A DNA stretch of 64,000 bases from the NCBI GenBank assembly GCA_963797005.1, contig CAWCOF010000017.1:1-64000 (forward strand), written 5' to 3'. The position numbers and the translations under genes are program-made. The DNA comes from AWTP1-13 sp963797005 (GTDB taxonomy: Bacteria; Pseudomonadota; Alphaproteobacteria; Rhizobiales; Hyphomicrobiaceae). The notes beneath the pieces are model-generated. The model did no database searches. It was given only the letters and a program-made list of their open reading frames with translations, and was not told the DNA's origin. Positions 9,281 to 18,343 of the stretch are shown piece by piece (position 1 is the first letter of the stretch; every line of letters starts with the position of its first letter).

Positions 9281-9736
9281 ATGTACAAGCATGTTCTGAT
9301 CGCGACCGATGGCTCGGACCTCGCGCAGAAGGCCGAGGCGACCGGATTGGCGCTCGCCAAGGCGCTCGGCGCTCAAGTCACGGCAGTCACGGTGACCGAA
9401 CCGTGGGACCCACTGTCGATGGGGGAGCTCGTCGAGCGCAGCATCCCCAATCCGGTGGCGGATTTCGACGAGAGCGTAGCGGCGGCGGCAAACCGCATCC
9501 TTTGGCGTGTCACGGAGGCGGCGAAGAAGACGGGCGTTGCGTGCGGAACCGTGCATGTCAAGGACCAGCACCCGGCCGAGGGCATTATCGAAACGGCGAA
9601 GAAGGCGAAGAAAAGGGGCTGCGACTTGATCGTGATGGCCTCGCACGGCCGCAGAGGCCTGTCGAAATGGCTGCTCGGCAGCCAGGCAAACCAGGTCGTC
9701 ACGCTGAGCAACGTGGCGGTTCTCGTCTGCCGTTGA
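9281..9736 (+). CDS. universal stress protein, UspA family
   Basis: Single-domain USP of 151 residues starting MYKHVLIATDGS, the canonical first strand, and ending in the ATP-binding signature VMASHGRRGLSKWLLGSQANQV (G-x2-G-x9-G-S/T form) and VAVLVCR. It probably binds ATP. It is the third gene of the stress run after the phosphoribosyltransferase and Hsp20, and the cytochrome c gene follows within 25 nt. Confidence 0.92.
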   Translation: MYKHVLIATDGSDLAQKAEATGLALAKALGAQVTAVTVTEPWDPLSMGELVERSIPNPVADFDESVAAAANRILWRVTEAAKKTGVACGTVHVKDQHPAEGIIETAKKAKKRGCDLIVMASHGRRGLSKWLLGSQANQVVTLSNVAVLVCR

Positions 9737-9759
9737 CGGAAAGGCAGAGGCATCTTCCG

Positions 9760-10089
9760 GTGAGAACACGTGCCCGCCTGCAGACATTGCTGATCGTAGG
9801 AATTTGCTGGCCGGCAGCCTCATTCGCGGCCGACACAAGCGCAGTCGGCAAAGCCATCCTCGAGAAGCATTGTGGCCGCTGCCACGCCATCGAAGCCAAG
9901 GGCACGAGCCCATTGAAGGTGGCGCCGCCGATGCGGGACATCTACGGGCGTTATGCCACTCGGGAACTACGCGAGGAGCTGTCGGAAGGGATGGTCTCCA
10001 AGCACAAGGCGATGCCGCAGATCAGCTTCTCCGACGAGGACGTTGCAGCGATCCTCGCCTACCTGCACGATCTTGCCGGCAGCAAGTGA
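9760..10089 (+). CDS. small exported c-type cytochrome
   Basis: Periplasmic monohaem cytochrome c of about 109 residues. I take GTG 9760 as the start because AGAGG ends nine bases before it and it opens a short signal peptide (LLIVGICWPAASFAAD). The haem motif is CGRCH, with MPQISFSDEDVAAILAYL supplying the likely methionine ligand and C-terminal helix. It follows the UspA gene by 23 nt and probably shares its transcript. An electron-transfer role at low oxygen is inferred from context. Confidence 0.85.
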   Translation: MRTRARLQTLLIVGICWPAASFAADTSAVGKAILEKHCGRCHAIEAKGTSPLKVAPPMRDIYGRYATRELREELSEGMVSKHKAMPQISFSDEDVAAILAYLHDLAGSK

Positions 10090-10106
10090 TCCTCAGCAAG
10101 TGATCC

Positions 10107-10526
10107 TCAGGCAGCCTTCTCGAAAGACGGAAGCTTCGTCGCGGACTCCGTAGCCTCTTCCATTTGCCGCTGCACTGCGGTCATGCTCCGGTTCATCAGC
10201 CCGCCGGCAAGCTTGGCTGCCCGGCCGTACTCCTTCCAATAGTCCTCGACGGCCTTCTGCCAGAAGGTGGCGTAGGCGGTCCATACCTGCTCGGGTGACT
10301 TTGCGGCGCCGACGCGCTGCACGAGCGTGAGATCCTCCTTCATCCGCGCGCTCACAAAGTCCTGCCATTCCCTGCTGAAGGCCGCGAAGCCTTCATGCAG
10401 CGCCGCGTTGCACCCGGCATTGAGAGTGAAGGCCGCTCCCCAAGCGTTGACGGGGAAGCCGGCAAAGGGGAAATCTGCGATCGGCCAAGCGGCATGGCCG
10501 TGGCCATTGGTGGCTTTGTCAGACAT
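10107..10526 (-). CDS. phasin family protein
   Basis: Granule-associated protein that coats polyhydroxyalkanoate inclusions. The start MSDKATNGH (10526) has GGGAG at a good distance; the longer frame to 10589 is unsupported. The 139 residues form the usual amphipathic helical phasin domain (EWQDFVSARMKEDLTLVQRV, then SPEQVWTAYATFWQKAVEDY). A strong FNR/FixK-type box lies 63 nt upstream, and a PHA synthase gene is 2 kb away, so granule formation seems tied to oxygen limitation here. Confidence 0.88.
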   Translation of the reverse strand: MSDKATNGHGHAAWPIADFPFAGFPVNAWGAAFTLNAGCNAALHEGFAAFSREWQDFVSARMKEDLTLVQRVGAAKSPEQVWTAYATFWQKAVEDYWKEYGRAAKLAGGLMNRSMTAVQRQMEEATESATKLPSFEKAA

Positions 10527-10588
10527 GAGCGTTCTCCCGTCCCCACGGTTGGCAGAGGCCAATCCAGCAATTCCGACGTGGGCACACA

Positions 10589-10602
10589 TTGACGCAGGTC
10601 AA
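10589..10602. promoter_or_regulatory. FNR/FixK-type box
   Basis: TTGAC-GCAG-GTCAA, 63 nt upstream of the phasin start (10526, minus strand). It is near -60 if transcription begins shortly before the gene. Confidence 0.6.
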
Positions 10603-10639
10603 GTCCGGCGGCCGGCCTGCGTGCGGGCAGGCGGAAAGT

Positions 10640-11326
10640 CTACGCCATGGTCTTGGGGAGGAGGGTCACATTGTCCTCCACCTTGCGGACACCCCTCACG
10701 CCTTCGACAAGCACGTGCAGTGCCTGCCGCTGCTCGTCGGAATCAACCGAACCGTAGAGGTCGACCACGCCATCCTTGACCGCGAGGTTGATGTAGGCAG
10801 ACCTGAGCCACTCCTGAGCCTTGATCTCGTCCCAGATCGCTTTTTGCAGGGCGCCGCTGTCCGATCTCGCCGCCGGTGCGGCAACCTTGATCTCGGCCAG
10901 CTTACGGACGAGGTCGGCGCGACTGATCATGCCCACCAGCTTGCCATCATCCATGACCGGAACCTGGCGGATGCGGTGCGTGTCCAGGACGTCGGCAACC
11001 TCGGACAGGCTGGCATCCTTGGAAACCGACACCAGGATCCGCGACATGATATCCTCGGCCTTGAGGCCATGGCTCCGGATGTACTCGCGTGCTTTCGAGT
11101 TGGAATCGGCGAAGATGTCGAGCCACCATTTGCGGCGCTTCTCCGTGCCTGTCTCGGCGCGATGGCCCAGGTCGGTCTGGCTGACAATGCCGACCACCCG
11201 ATTGCCGTCGGAGACGACCGGCACGGCACTGATGCGATGACGGACCAGCAAGTCGGCAATATCGCTTACGGTCGTCTGTGGCCCCACCGTGACCACATCC
11301 TTCGTCATGGCTTCCTGCGCATTCAT
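10640..11326 (-). CDS. CBS-pair and BON domain protein
   Basis: Cytoplasmic protein of 228 residues with two CBS motifs at the N-terminus (MTKDVVTVGPQTTVSDIADLL; later DIMSRILVSVSKDASLSEVADVL) and a BON domain at the end (VKDGVVDLYGSVDSDEQRQAL). CBS pairs sense adenosine nucleotides; BON domains bind phospholipid or other surfaces. The start MNAQEAMTK has GGAGG seven bases upstream. A perfect FNR/FixK-type box sits 72 nt before it. Its partner is unknown. Confidence 0.9.
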   Translation of the reverse strand: MNAQEAMTKDVVTVGPQTTVSDIADLLVRHRISAVPVVSDGNRVVGIVSQTDLGHRAETGTEKRRKWWLDIFADSNSKAREYIRSHGLKAEDIMSRILVSVSKDASLSEVADVLDTHRIRQVPVMDDGKLVGMISRADLVRKLAEIKVAAPAARSDSGALQKAIWDEIKAQEWLRSAYINLAVKDGVVDLYGSVDSDEQRQALHVLVEGVRGVRKVEDNVTLLPKTMA

Positions 11327-11397
11327 GGCGGCTCCTCCAAATCCGGCAATGAAATTCCGGTAACGCAAATGGGGGGGCGAATGGCCCCGAGCCTGCA

Positions 11398-11411
11398 TTG
11401 ATTTCGATCAA
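11398..11411. promoter_or_regulatory. FNR/FixK-type box
   Basis: TTGAT-TTCG-ATCAA, a perfect dyad, 72 nt from the CBS-BON start (11326, minus) and 95 nt from the nicotinamidase start (11506, plus). It may serve both divergent genes. Confidence 0.7.
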
Positions 11412-11505
11412 CTGGGCGCCCAACGGCGGGCCCGGAAACGCGATGGGTACTAGGCTCGAGTACCGCCGCTGATCGATGCCCGATACGGCAGGAGGAGCAG
11501 CTATC

Positions 11506-12138
11506 GTGAGACACGAGATCACCGATACCGACGTCTTGCTGGTCGTCGACGTGCAGAACGACTTCTGTCCGGGCGGCAACCTGGCGGTTCCCGCCGGCGA
11601 CGAGATCGTTCCGCTCGTCAACAAGCTCGGGCGTAGCTTTCGGCACGTCGTGCTTACGCAGGATTGGCATCCGCCCGGCCATCGCTCGTTCGCATCCGCC
11701 AATCCCGGCCGGCAGCCGTTCGAGACCGTCACGTTTGCCTATGGTCCCCAAGTGCTATGGCCCGACCACTGCGTGCAGACGACGCCGGGTGCCGAGCTCC
11801 ATGCCGGGCTTGCGATCCCGCATGCCGAGCTGATCATCCGCAAGGGATACCGGCGCGAGATCAATTCCTATTCCGCCTTCTATGAGAACGACCACACGAC
11901 GCCGACCGGCCTCGCCGGGTATCTGCGCGAGAGAGGTCTGACGCGCGTGTTTCTTGTCGGCCTCGCCTTCGACTTCTGCGTGCGCTACTCGGCGCAGGAC
12001 GCGCACCGCTGCGGGTTCGGGGCCGTGGTGATCGAGGATGCCTGCCGCGGGATCGACATGGACGGCTCGGTCGATGCGACCCGCCGGAGCTTTGCGGATC
12101 TGGCCATTCCATGCGTGGCTGCCGATGCGGTCGGCTGA
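11506..12138 (+). CDS. pncA: nicotinamidase (isochorismatase superfamily)
   Basis: Hydrolyses nicotinamide to nicotinate in NAD salvage. The catalytic triad is visible: Asp in VVDVQNDF near residue 15, Lys in IIRKGYR, Cys in AFDFCVRY. Metal ligands fit TQDWHPPGH (Asp and His). Start chosen at GTG 11506 because AGGAGGAG lies eight bases ahead; the ATG at 11476 would place that ribosome site inside the gene. About 210 residues, standard for PncA. It diverges from the CBS-BON gene across a perfect FNR/FixK-type box. Confidence 0.92.
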   Translation: MRHEITDTDVLLVVDVQNDFCPGGNLAVPAGDEIVPLVNKLGRSFRHVVLTQDWHPPGHRSFASANPGRQPFETVTFAYGPQVLWPDHCVQTTPGAELHAGLAIPHAELIIRKGYRREINSYSAFYENDHTTPTGLAGYLRERGLTRVFLVGLAFDFCVRYSAQDAHRCGFGAVVIEDACRGIDMDGSVDATRRSFADLAIPCVAADAVG

Positions 12139-12290
12139 GCGGAAGGGTGCCGATTAGGCCGAAATTAATCGTTGGCGAGATACGGATCGCCGCCGAGCTG
12201 AGAGCCGTTCCCGTTGGCGCCCGGCATAGGTGCCTTGCGCCGGATGGGGCGGATATCGAACGTTCTACACAGAACTGTCATGCGCGGGCC

Positions 12291-12384
12291 TTAGAGCAGC
12301 ATCGCTTCAGATTGAACGACCTTGCCTCAGCCGCAACGTGACGGCTGAAGCGTGAATCCTGCTCTACATCATAGAATTGAGAGC
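12291..12384 (+). repeat. dispersed palindromic repeat, copy A
   Basis: Imperfect palindrome bounded by TAGAGCAG...CTGCTCTA with inner arms CGCTTCAG/CTGAAGCG, followed by ACATCATAGAATTGAGAGC. An inverted copy with only a few differences lies at 39774-39870. It has the look of a small non-autonomous (MITE- or REP-like) element of Hyphomicrobiales. It fills most of the gap upstream of phaC. Confidence 0.8.
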
Positions 12385-12413
12385 GTGCTCCGAGTGAGGG
12401 GTGCCGACGAACC

Positions 12414-14261
12414 ATGCAGGAAAATGCACTGAACGGCGCGGCCGGCAAGAAGGACAGGCCGGCGGATGGCAAAGCTATCCATGCCGGTCAGGACGGTCTT
12501 GCCAAGAGTGTGCCGGCGCCCCAGGCGACGTCGCACAACGGCTACTCCTTCGAGAACCTCGATCGCATCGCGCGCGCAACCATCGGGCGGATAACGCAGG
12601 GCGTCTCGCCCAATGCCGTGGCGTCCGCCTGGCTCGATTGGGTCACGCATGTGCAGGGGGCGCCAGGCCGCCAGCTCGAGCTGTCGCTCACCGCCTGGAC
12701 CAACCTCGCCCGTCTTCTTCGGTATGCGGCGCGATCCACGTTCGACGTTTCAACCAAGCCTCCGTTCAGCCCGCGCGAAGGGGATCGGCGGTTCGCAGCA
12801 CCGGACTGGCAGGGGCATCCCTTCGACCTTTACGTGCAGTGGTTCCTGGCGCTGGAGGACTATTGGCGGCTCGCAACCGCTCAGGTGCGCGGCATGTCGG
12901 CGATCCACGCCGACCGCGTCGCGTTCATGGCGCGCCAGGCTCTCGACGTGCTGTCGCCATCGAACAATCCTTTCCTCAATCCGGTGATCCTGAAGCGCAC
13001 GCAGGAGGAAGCCGGCATGAACCTGGTACGCGGCGCCTTCAACCTTGCCGACGACCTGAGCCGCCAGATCGCCGGCGAGCGCCCGGAGATCCCGGAGCGC
13101 TTCGCGGTCGGCCGCGGTGTTGCCGTCACGCCGGGCAACGTCGTCTACCGTAACGAGCTGATGGAGCTGATCCAGTACGCTGCGACGACGGACAAGGTGC
13201 TGGCAGAGCCCATCCTGATCGTGCCGGCCTGGATCATGAAGTATTACATCCTCGATCTCAGTCCGGAGAACTCGCTCGTGCGCTATCTGACGGCGCAGGG
13301 CCATACCGTGTTCATGGTGTCCTGGCTCAACCCCGGCGCCGAGGATCGCGGGCTCTCCTTCGACGAGTATCGGACCAAAGGGGTCATGGCGGCGCTGGAT
13401 GTGGTGAGCAGGATCGTGCCGCACCACCCCGTGCATCTGGCCGGCTATTGCCTGGGCGGCACGCTTGCAGCCATCGCGGCAGCAACCATGGCCCGGGACG
13501 GCGACGACCGGCTGGCTTCGCTCACCCTGCTGGCCGGGCAGACCGACTTCACGGAAGCCGGCGAGCTGATGCTCTTCGTCGACGAGAGCCAGATCGCCTT
13601 CCTCGAGGACCTGATGTGGGATCAGGGCGTCCTCGACACCTACCAGATGTCGGAGGCCTTCCGGCTCCTGCGCTCCGACGAGCTCGTCTGGTCGAAGCTG
13701 ATGCGCGAATACGTGCTGGGCGAGCGCGACGGCATGATCGACCTCATGGCCTGGAATGCCGACCAGACGCGCATGCCCTATCGCATGCATTCGGAGTACC
13801 TGCGCGGGCTGTTCCTGGAAAACCGGATCACGGCGGGGCGCTATGCGGTCGAAGGCCGCGTGATCGCGCTCAAGGACATCCGCGCGCCAATGTTCGTGGT
13901 CGGCACGGAGACCGACCACATCGCCCCGTGGCGGAGCGTCTACAAGATCCATCTCTTCACCGACAACGAGGCGACCTGCGTGCTGACCAGCGGCGGCCAT
14001 AACGCCGGCATCGTCTCCGAGCCGGGCCACAAGGGACGGCACTTTCGTATCAGCCGACGAGCACCCGGCGATCGCTATCTCTCCCCCGATGCCTGGTTGC
14101 CGCAGGCTACGACGGAGGAGGGCTCCTGGTGGCCGATGTGGTCCGCCTGGCTTGCCGGCAAGAGCTCAGCCGACCGCGTGGCTTCGCCGCCGATGGGGCG
14201 GCCCGATGCCGGTCTGCCGCCGCTCGAGGCGGCGCCGGGGACCTACGTTTTGCAGCGCTGA
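12414..14261 (+). CDS. phaC: polyhydroxyalkanoate synthase family protein, class I-like
   Basis: Polymerises 3-hydroxyacyl-CoA into storage polyester at the granule surface. At 615 residues it has class I size. The alpha/beta-hydrolase core carries the PHA synthase nucleophile elbow GYCLGGT with Cys near residue 346, the general-base Asp region GTETDHIAPW and the His in SGGHNAGI. The N-terminal part shows NPFLNPVILKRT and LVRGAFNLADDL, typical of the family. Some relatives are annotated as alpha/beta-hydrolases. The phasin gene nearby and the FNR/FixK sites on both sides suggest that polymer is made under oxygen limitation. Confidence 0.9.
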   Translation: MQENALNGAAGKKDRPADGKAIHAGQDGLAKSVPAPQATSHNGYSFENLDRIARATIGRITQGVSPNAVASAWLDWVTHVQGAPGRQLELSLTAWTNLARLLRYAARSTFDVSTKPPFSPREGDRRFAAPDWQGHPFDLYVQWFLALEDYWRLATAQVRGMSAIHADRVAFMARQALDVLSPSNNPFLNPVILKRTQEEAGMNLVRGAFNLADDLSRQIAGERPEIPERFAVGRGVAVTPGNVVYRNELMELIQYAATTDKVLAEPILIVPAWIMKYYILDLSPENSLVRYLTAQGHTVFMVSWLNPGAEDRGLSFDEYRTKGVMAALDVVSRIVPHHPVHLAGYCLGGTLAAIAAATMARDGDDRLASLTLLAGQTDFTEAGELMLFVDESQIAFLEDLMWDQGVLDTYQMSEAFRLLRSDELVWSKLMREYVLGERDGMIDLMAWNADQTRMPYRMHSEYLRGLFLENRITAGRYAVEGRVIALKDIRAPMFVVGTETDHIAPWRSVYKIHLFTDNEATCVLTSGGHNAGIVSEPGHKGRHFRISRRAPGDRYLSPDAWLPQATTEEGSWWPMWSAWLAGKSSADRVASPPMGRPDAGLPPLEAAPGTYVLQR

Positions 14262-14314
14262 AGCGTGGTCTGGCTTCGTTCGAAAGACCGTGTGCGCATT
14301 GCCGATGTGACGCT

Positions 14315-14328
14315 TTGATATCGGTCAA
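14315..14328. promoter_or_regulatory. FNR/FixK-type box
   Basis: TTGAT-ATCG-GTCAA, 104 nt before the DUF4389 start at 14432 and 54 nt after the phaC stop, so it most likely drives the DUF4389/flavodoxin segment. Confidence 0.6.
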
Positions 14329-14431
14329 GGGAGGCTAGGTGAGGTTGTGGCGTCTTGTTGGCGTGGACGCAACGCGGCCGCACGTGCCGGAAGCGAGAGG
14401 CGCGCCGGCTGCCAAGTCATGAGAGGAGCCG

Positions 14432-14712
14432 ATGGAACCTGATCGACCAGTGCAGATCGCCCGGTCGCCGGATGTCTGGAAGGCGGGCTGTTCATGCTTC
14501 TGTTCGCCATGGCGTTCGGCATCGGGCAGCTGCTCCTGAATCTGATTGCGGTCGTGCAGTTTCTCTGGCTGCTGTTTGCCGGCGAGCCAAATCCCGGTCT
14601 GCTTCGCTTCGGCGGCTCCCTTGCGATCTGGCAAGGCGATGCCGCGCGCTTCATGACCTGCGCCAGCGAGGAGAAGCCGTTCCCCTGGCGGGATTGGCCG
14701 GATGCGGGGTGA
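14432..14712 (+). pseudogene. DUF4389 membrane protein, frameshifted
   Basis: Small membrane protein of unknown function. The family end is clear in the 14494 frame: LLNLIAVVQFLWLLFAGEPN, then LLRFGGSLAIWQ and KPFPWRDWP. The beginning lies in another frame from ATG 14432 (MEPDRPVQIARSPDVWKAG), with GAGAGGAG eight bases upstream. One base is missing near 14486 (GCGGGCTG), so the parts join as DVWKAG-LFMLLFAMAFG. Only the latter half is an open frame as printed. Probably controlled by the box at 14315. Confidence 0.75.
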
Positions 14713-14835
14713 TCCGCTCGAGGCCGACGCGCGAAGCCGTCCTCCGAGGAAGCTCCAATTGATCTTGGACAATGCCGGTCGGCGGGGCCCATGGAACTTG
14801 GCCGGCCTGCCGCATCTCCATCGCTCCGGAGGCCG

Positions 14836-15356
14836 ATGATGAAGACCCTTGTTGTCTACTACTCGTTGTCAGGAATGACGCGCGCCGTTGCCACGCAGCT
14901 TGCACAAGAGCTGGGCGCGGACATCGAGGAGATCCGCTGCACACGCTACCGGATGGGTTTCTGGGGCTTCATGAGGGCCGCCTTCGACAGCTGGGCGGAT
15001 CGGCTGCCGAAATCGAGGCCGTGAAACATGCCGCGTCGCATTACGACCTGGTGGCGATCGGCGGCCCCATGTGGGCCTTCCGGCCTGCCACACCCGTCCG
15101 TGCCTATTTGCGCCAGGAGGCGAGCAGGCTTCCCAAGGTCGTTTTCTTCCTGACCCACGGCGGCGCGCCGCCCGACAAGGCGTTCCGCGAGATGGAGGCG
15201 CGGGCGGGACGGACGCCGCTTGGCACCCTGATCGTGCCCGAAAAGGACGTGAAGGCGGGGCAATTCGATGACGGCCGTGCGCTCGTTCGCAGCCACGTTG
15301 CGAGAGCGCAAGGCGGCGTGAGGCAAAGAACGCAGCCGAAGGGGAACACCTCCTAG
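14836..15356 (+). pseudogene. flavodoxin-like protein, frameshifted
   Basis: FMN-binding flavodoxin fold. From ATG 14836 (GGAGG just ahead) the first strand and phosphate loop read TLVVYYSLSGMTRAVA, which matches the T/S-x-T-G-x-T loop loosely. Near 15000 the frame slips one base; the other frame continues AAEIEAVKHAASHYDLVAIGGPMWAFRPATP, the family's flavin-contact region, then PKVVFFLTHGGAPPDKAFREM, to the stop at 15356. About 170 residues if joined. Probably an electron carrier or quinone-reductase relative. Confidence 0.78.
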
Positions 15357-15405
15357 AGCGTTTGGCGCCTCCGCCTTGCTCTTTTGAGTCGAGTGGCCGG
15401 GCCGG

Positions 15406-15419
15406 TTGATGCTTATCAA
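15406..15419. promoter_or_regulatory. FNR/FixK-type box
   Basis: TTGAT-GCTT-ATCAA, perfect half-sites, 56 nt before the membrane-protein start at 15476. Confidence 0.65.
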
Positions 15420-15475
15420 TGGCCGCACGCACGGCTGCTGCGACAAGCAAACCTCGGCCCAACGAGGATCGGGAC

Positions 15476-15964
15476 ATGCAGCAATCGTCAGCGCGGGATG
15501 TCGGCGGTGCCGTGAAGAGCGGACATGCGGCAGCGGCGCACAAGTGGCATGCGAGCGGCTATCAGGTCAGCATCGTCGCATCCCTGCTCATGGCTGTCGT
15601 CATCGGCGTGTTTTTCATCGCCATGGCAGGCTGGGCGCCGTCCGACAGCTGGCAGGAGTTTGCGGACTTCAGCGTGACCTGGATCCTGCTGACCTACATC
15701 TGGGTGCAGATGGGAAGCCTGCTTCTCGTGGGGACCGGCACCAAGAACCAGATGTGGCTGGACGCCATGACATCCATCGTGCCTCTGTTCGTGATCGCCT
15801 ACGTCATCGTTCAGCATCATGCCGGCTATGTCGTCCTCTCCTCGTTTCAGGCGAACACGGCCTGGGTGACGGGGTACACCATGCTGCTGGACCTGGTCGT
15901 CGATCTCGGCGTGACCGTGCTGCGCAGCCCTCCGGTCGCCGAGGCGGGAAGGGGCGGCGCGTAA
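15476..15964 (+). CDS. small integral membrane protein of unknown function
   Basis: I do not recognise a family. The start at 15476 has GAGGA upstream; after about 35 hydrophilic residues there are four membrane segments (SIVASLLMAVVIGVFFIAMA, VTWILLTYIWVQMGSLLLVG, IVPLFVIAYVIVQ, and VTGYTMLLDLVVDLGVTVL). Length 162 residues. A perfect FNR/FixK-type box 56 nt upstream puts it in the low-oxygen group. Its stop codon abuts the priA stop with no base between, so the genes are convergent. Confidence 0.7.
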   Translation: MQQSSARDVGGAVKSGHAAAAHKWHASGYQVSIVASLLMAVVIGVFFIAMAGWAPSDSWQEFADFSVTWILLTYIWVQMGSLLLVGTGTKNQMWLDAMTSIVPLFVIAYVIVQHHAGYVVLSSFQANTAWVTGYTMLLDLVVDLGVTVLRSPPVAEAGRGGA

Positions 15965-18199
15965 TCAGAGGAAGCTGTAGGGGTCGATGTCTACTGTCAG
16001 CCGCAGGTCGCTCGGCGGCTTGGGCAGAGCGTTGAGCCACGCGCGCAGATAGGTCTGCAGGTCGAGCTCGCGGGGCGCTTTGACGAGAAGCCGGAAGCGG
16101 TGGCGGCCGCGGATGACGGCGAGCGGCGCCTCGGCGGGCCCCAGCACCTCGATGCGCTCGGCCGGCGGCGCGCGGCGGGCCACGTCGCGGGCGAACAACT
16201 CGGCCAGCTCCTTGTCACGGGCCGAGACGATGAGCGCGGCAAGGCGTCCGTAGGGCGGGAGGGTCCCGGCCTGACGCTGGCGGATCTCGCGCTCGAGGAA
16301 CGCCTCGCGGTCGCTGGAGATGATGGCCTGCATCACCGGGTGCTCCGGCATGTAGGTCTGCACGAAGCCCCGCCCGGGGGTGAGCGCGCGGCCCGCGCGG
16401 CCCGTCACCTGGTGCAGGAGCTGGAAGGTGCGCTCGCCCGCGCGCGGGTCGGCCTGGCCGAGCCCCAGGTCGGCATCGACGACGCCGACGGTGGCGAGCT
16501 GGGGGAAGTGGTGGCCCTTGGCCACCATCTGCGTGCCGATGATGATGTCGGCCTCGCCGGCCTCGATGGTCTTGATGATGGCGCGCATCTCCATCAGCGA
16601 CGGGACGAGATCGGATGAGAGGATGGCGACGCGCGCTTGCGGGTAGCGCTCCGCCACCTCCTCGGCGATGCGCTCGACGCCGGGGCCGCACGGCACCAGG
16701 CTGTCGGGCTCGCCGCACTTTGGGCACTTCTCGGGGAGCGGGAGGGAGAAGCCGCAATGGTGGCAGTTGAGGCGGCGCCGGTAGCGGTGCTCGACCAGCC
16801 AGGCCGTGCACTGCGGGCATTCGATGCGATGACCGCAGGCGCGGCAAAGCGTGAGCGGCGCGTAGCCGCGGCGGTTGAGGTAGAGCAACGCCTGCTGCTT
16901 GGCGGCGAGCGTCTCCGTCACGGCCTGGACGAGGATGGGCGAGAGCCACTTGCCGCGCTCGGGCGGATGCTGGCGCAGGTCCACTGCCGTGACCTGCGGC
17001 AGCTCGGCGCCGGAGTAGCGACCGGGCAGGTGCACGTAGCCGTAGCGGCCGGTGCGGGCGTTGACGTGGCTCTCCAGTGCCGGCGTGGCGGAGGAGAGGA
17101 CGACCGGGAACTTGCCGAGGTTGCCGCGCACGACGGCCATGTCGCGGGCCTGGTAGTGTACGCGGTCCTCCTGCTTGAAGCCGGCGTCGTGCTCCTCGTC
17201 GACGATGATCAGGCCGAGCTCGCGGTAGGGCAGGAACAGAGCGGAGCGGGCGCCGACGATGATGCGCGCCTCGCCGGTGGCCGCGGCGCGCCAGGCGCGC
17301 GCGCGTTCGCCGGATGAAAGGGCCGAGTGCCATTCGACCGGCGGGCAGCCGAAGCGGCCCTTGAAGCGGTCCATGAACTGGCTGGTGAGCGCGATCTCGG
17401 GCAGCATGATCAGCGCCTGCCGCCCCTTCTCCAGCGCGCGCGCCACGGCCTCGAAGTAGACCTCGGTCTTGCCCGAGCCGGTAACGCCGTCGAGCAGCGT
17501 GACGGAAAAGGCGTCCGAGCCGCCGGCGGCGCGCATGGCATGCGCGGCGGCGATCTGGGTCTCGCCGAAGTCGGTGACGGCGTGGGCGGGATCGGGCACC
17601 GGAAACCGGCGCTCGGGGATCGCCACCTCGACCAGCACGCCGGCTTCGACGAGGCCGTCGACGACGCCGGTCGAGCATTGCGCTTCGGCCGCGAGGGCAG
17701 CCTTGGCGCGCACCAGGCCGTCGGCGGCAATCTCGAGCGCACGCTTGCGTGCGGGCGTCATGCGCGCGGGATGCGCGGCGCCCTCATTGAGCCGAACGCC
17801 GAAGCGCGGGCGCGTGGGCTCGAACACGGCAGGCGAGCCCATCATCATGCGCACGACCATGCCGAGTTGGCTCAACGTGTAGCGCGCCACCCATTCGGCA
17901 AAGCGCAGCGAGACGGGTGGCAGCGGCGGCACCTCGTCGAGCGCTTGGGTGATGGACTTGAGCTTTTTCTCCGCGACCGGCTTGCCGCTGTCGCCCACCG
18001 GGCCGTCCCACACCACGCCGATGCGGCTCTGCGGGCCGAACGGCACCAGTACGAACGACCCGGGCGCCGCCTTCACGTCGCCGGGGAGGATGTAGTCGTA
18101 GGTCTGGTCGAGAGCGACGGGCATCAGTACCGGCACGCGCCCCTTGTGAAGGGCAGCCCGCGGCGCGGTCTCTTCGAGCTCGGACAGCAGGCTCTGCAA
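15965..18199 (-). CDS. priA: primosomal protein N' (replication restart helicase)
   Basis: 3'-to-5' DNA helicase that reloads the replisome at stalled forks. In the 744 residues: N-terminal 3'BD (VLMPVALDQTYDYILP), Walker A GVTGSGKTEVY, DEEH box, and a zinc-binding insert with four C-x2-C pairs (CRACG, CPQC, CHHCG, CPKCG). Helicase motifs LYLNRRGYAP and QMVAKGHHFP follow, with the C-terminal domain at the end. Full length for PriA. The neighbours give no functional link. Confidence 0.96.
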   Translation of the reverse strand: MQSLLSELEETAPRAALHKGRVPVLMPVALDQTYDYILPGDVKAAPGSFVLVPFGPQSRIGVVWDGPVGDSGKPVAEKKLKSITQALDEVPPLPPVSLRFAEWVARYTLSQLGMVVRMMMGSPAVFEPTRPRFGVRLNEGAAHPARMTPARKRALEIAADGLVRAKAALAAEAQCSTGVVDGLVEAGVLVEVAIPERRFPVPDPAHAVTDFGETQIAAAHAMRAAGGSDAFSVTLLDGVTGSGKTEVYFEAVARALEKGRQALIMLPEIALTSQFMDRFKGRFGCPPVEWHSALSSGERARAWRAAATGEARIIVGARSALFLPYRELGLIIVDEEHDAGFKQEDRVHYQARDMAVVRGNLGKFPVVLSSATPALESHVNARTGRYGYVHLPGRYSGAELPQVTAVDLRQHPPERGKWLSPILVQAVTETLAAKQQALLYLNRRGYAPLTLCRACGHRIECPQCTAWLVEHRYRRRLNCHHCGFSLPLPEKCPKCGEPDSLVPCGPGVERIAEEVAERYPQARVAILSSDLVPSLMEMRAIIKTIEAGEADIIIGTQMVAKGHHFPQLATVGVVDADLGLGQADPRAGERTFQLLHQVTGRAGRALTPGRGFVQTYMPEHPVMQAIISSDREAFLEREIRQRQAGTLPPYGRLAALIVSARDKELAELFARDVARRAPPAERIEVLGPAEAPLAVIRGRHRFRLLVKAPRELDLQTYLRAWLNALPKPPSDLRLTVDIDPYSFL

Positions 18200-18217
18200 G
18201 CGGCGGTCCCCGGCGGG

Positions 18218-18236
18218 GCGGCCCGAATCGGGCCGC
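18218..18236. other. short perfect hairpin upstream of priA
   Basis: GCGGCCCGA-A-TCGGGCCGC style inverted repeat with a tiny loop, about 20 nt upstream of the priA start and between it and the PfkB-like gene on the same strand. There is no T-run, so it is only a weak terminator candidate. Confidence 0.3.
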
Positions 18237-18343
18237 AGTCCTCTTGACGGCCTTTATAGTGGGACCTGAGGCGAACAAAGGGCGAATATTGGGCAGGGCC
18301 GCCCGGTGTGGATTGCTGGGGTGGAAACGCCTTGCGAACCGGG

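Noticed and set aside
18218..18236. Rho-independent terminator before priA
   Set aside because: Good stem but no run of T on either side.
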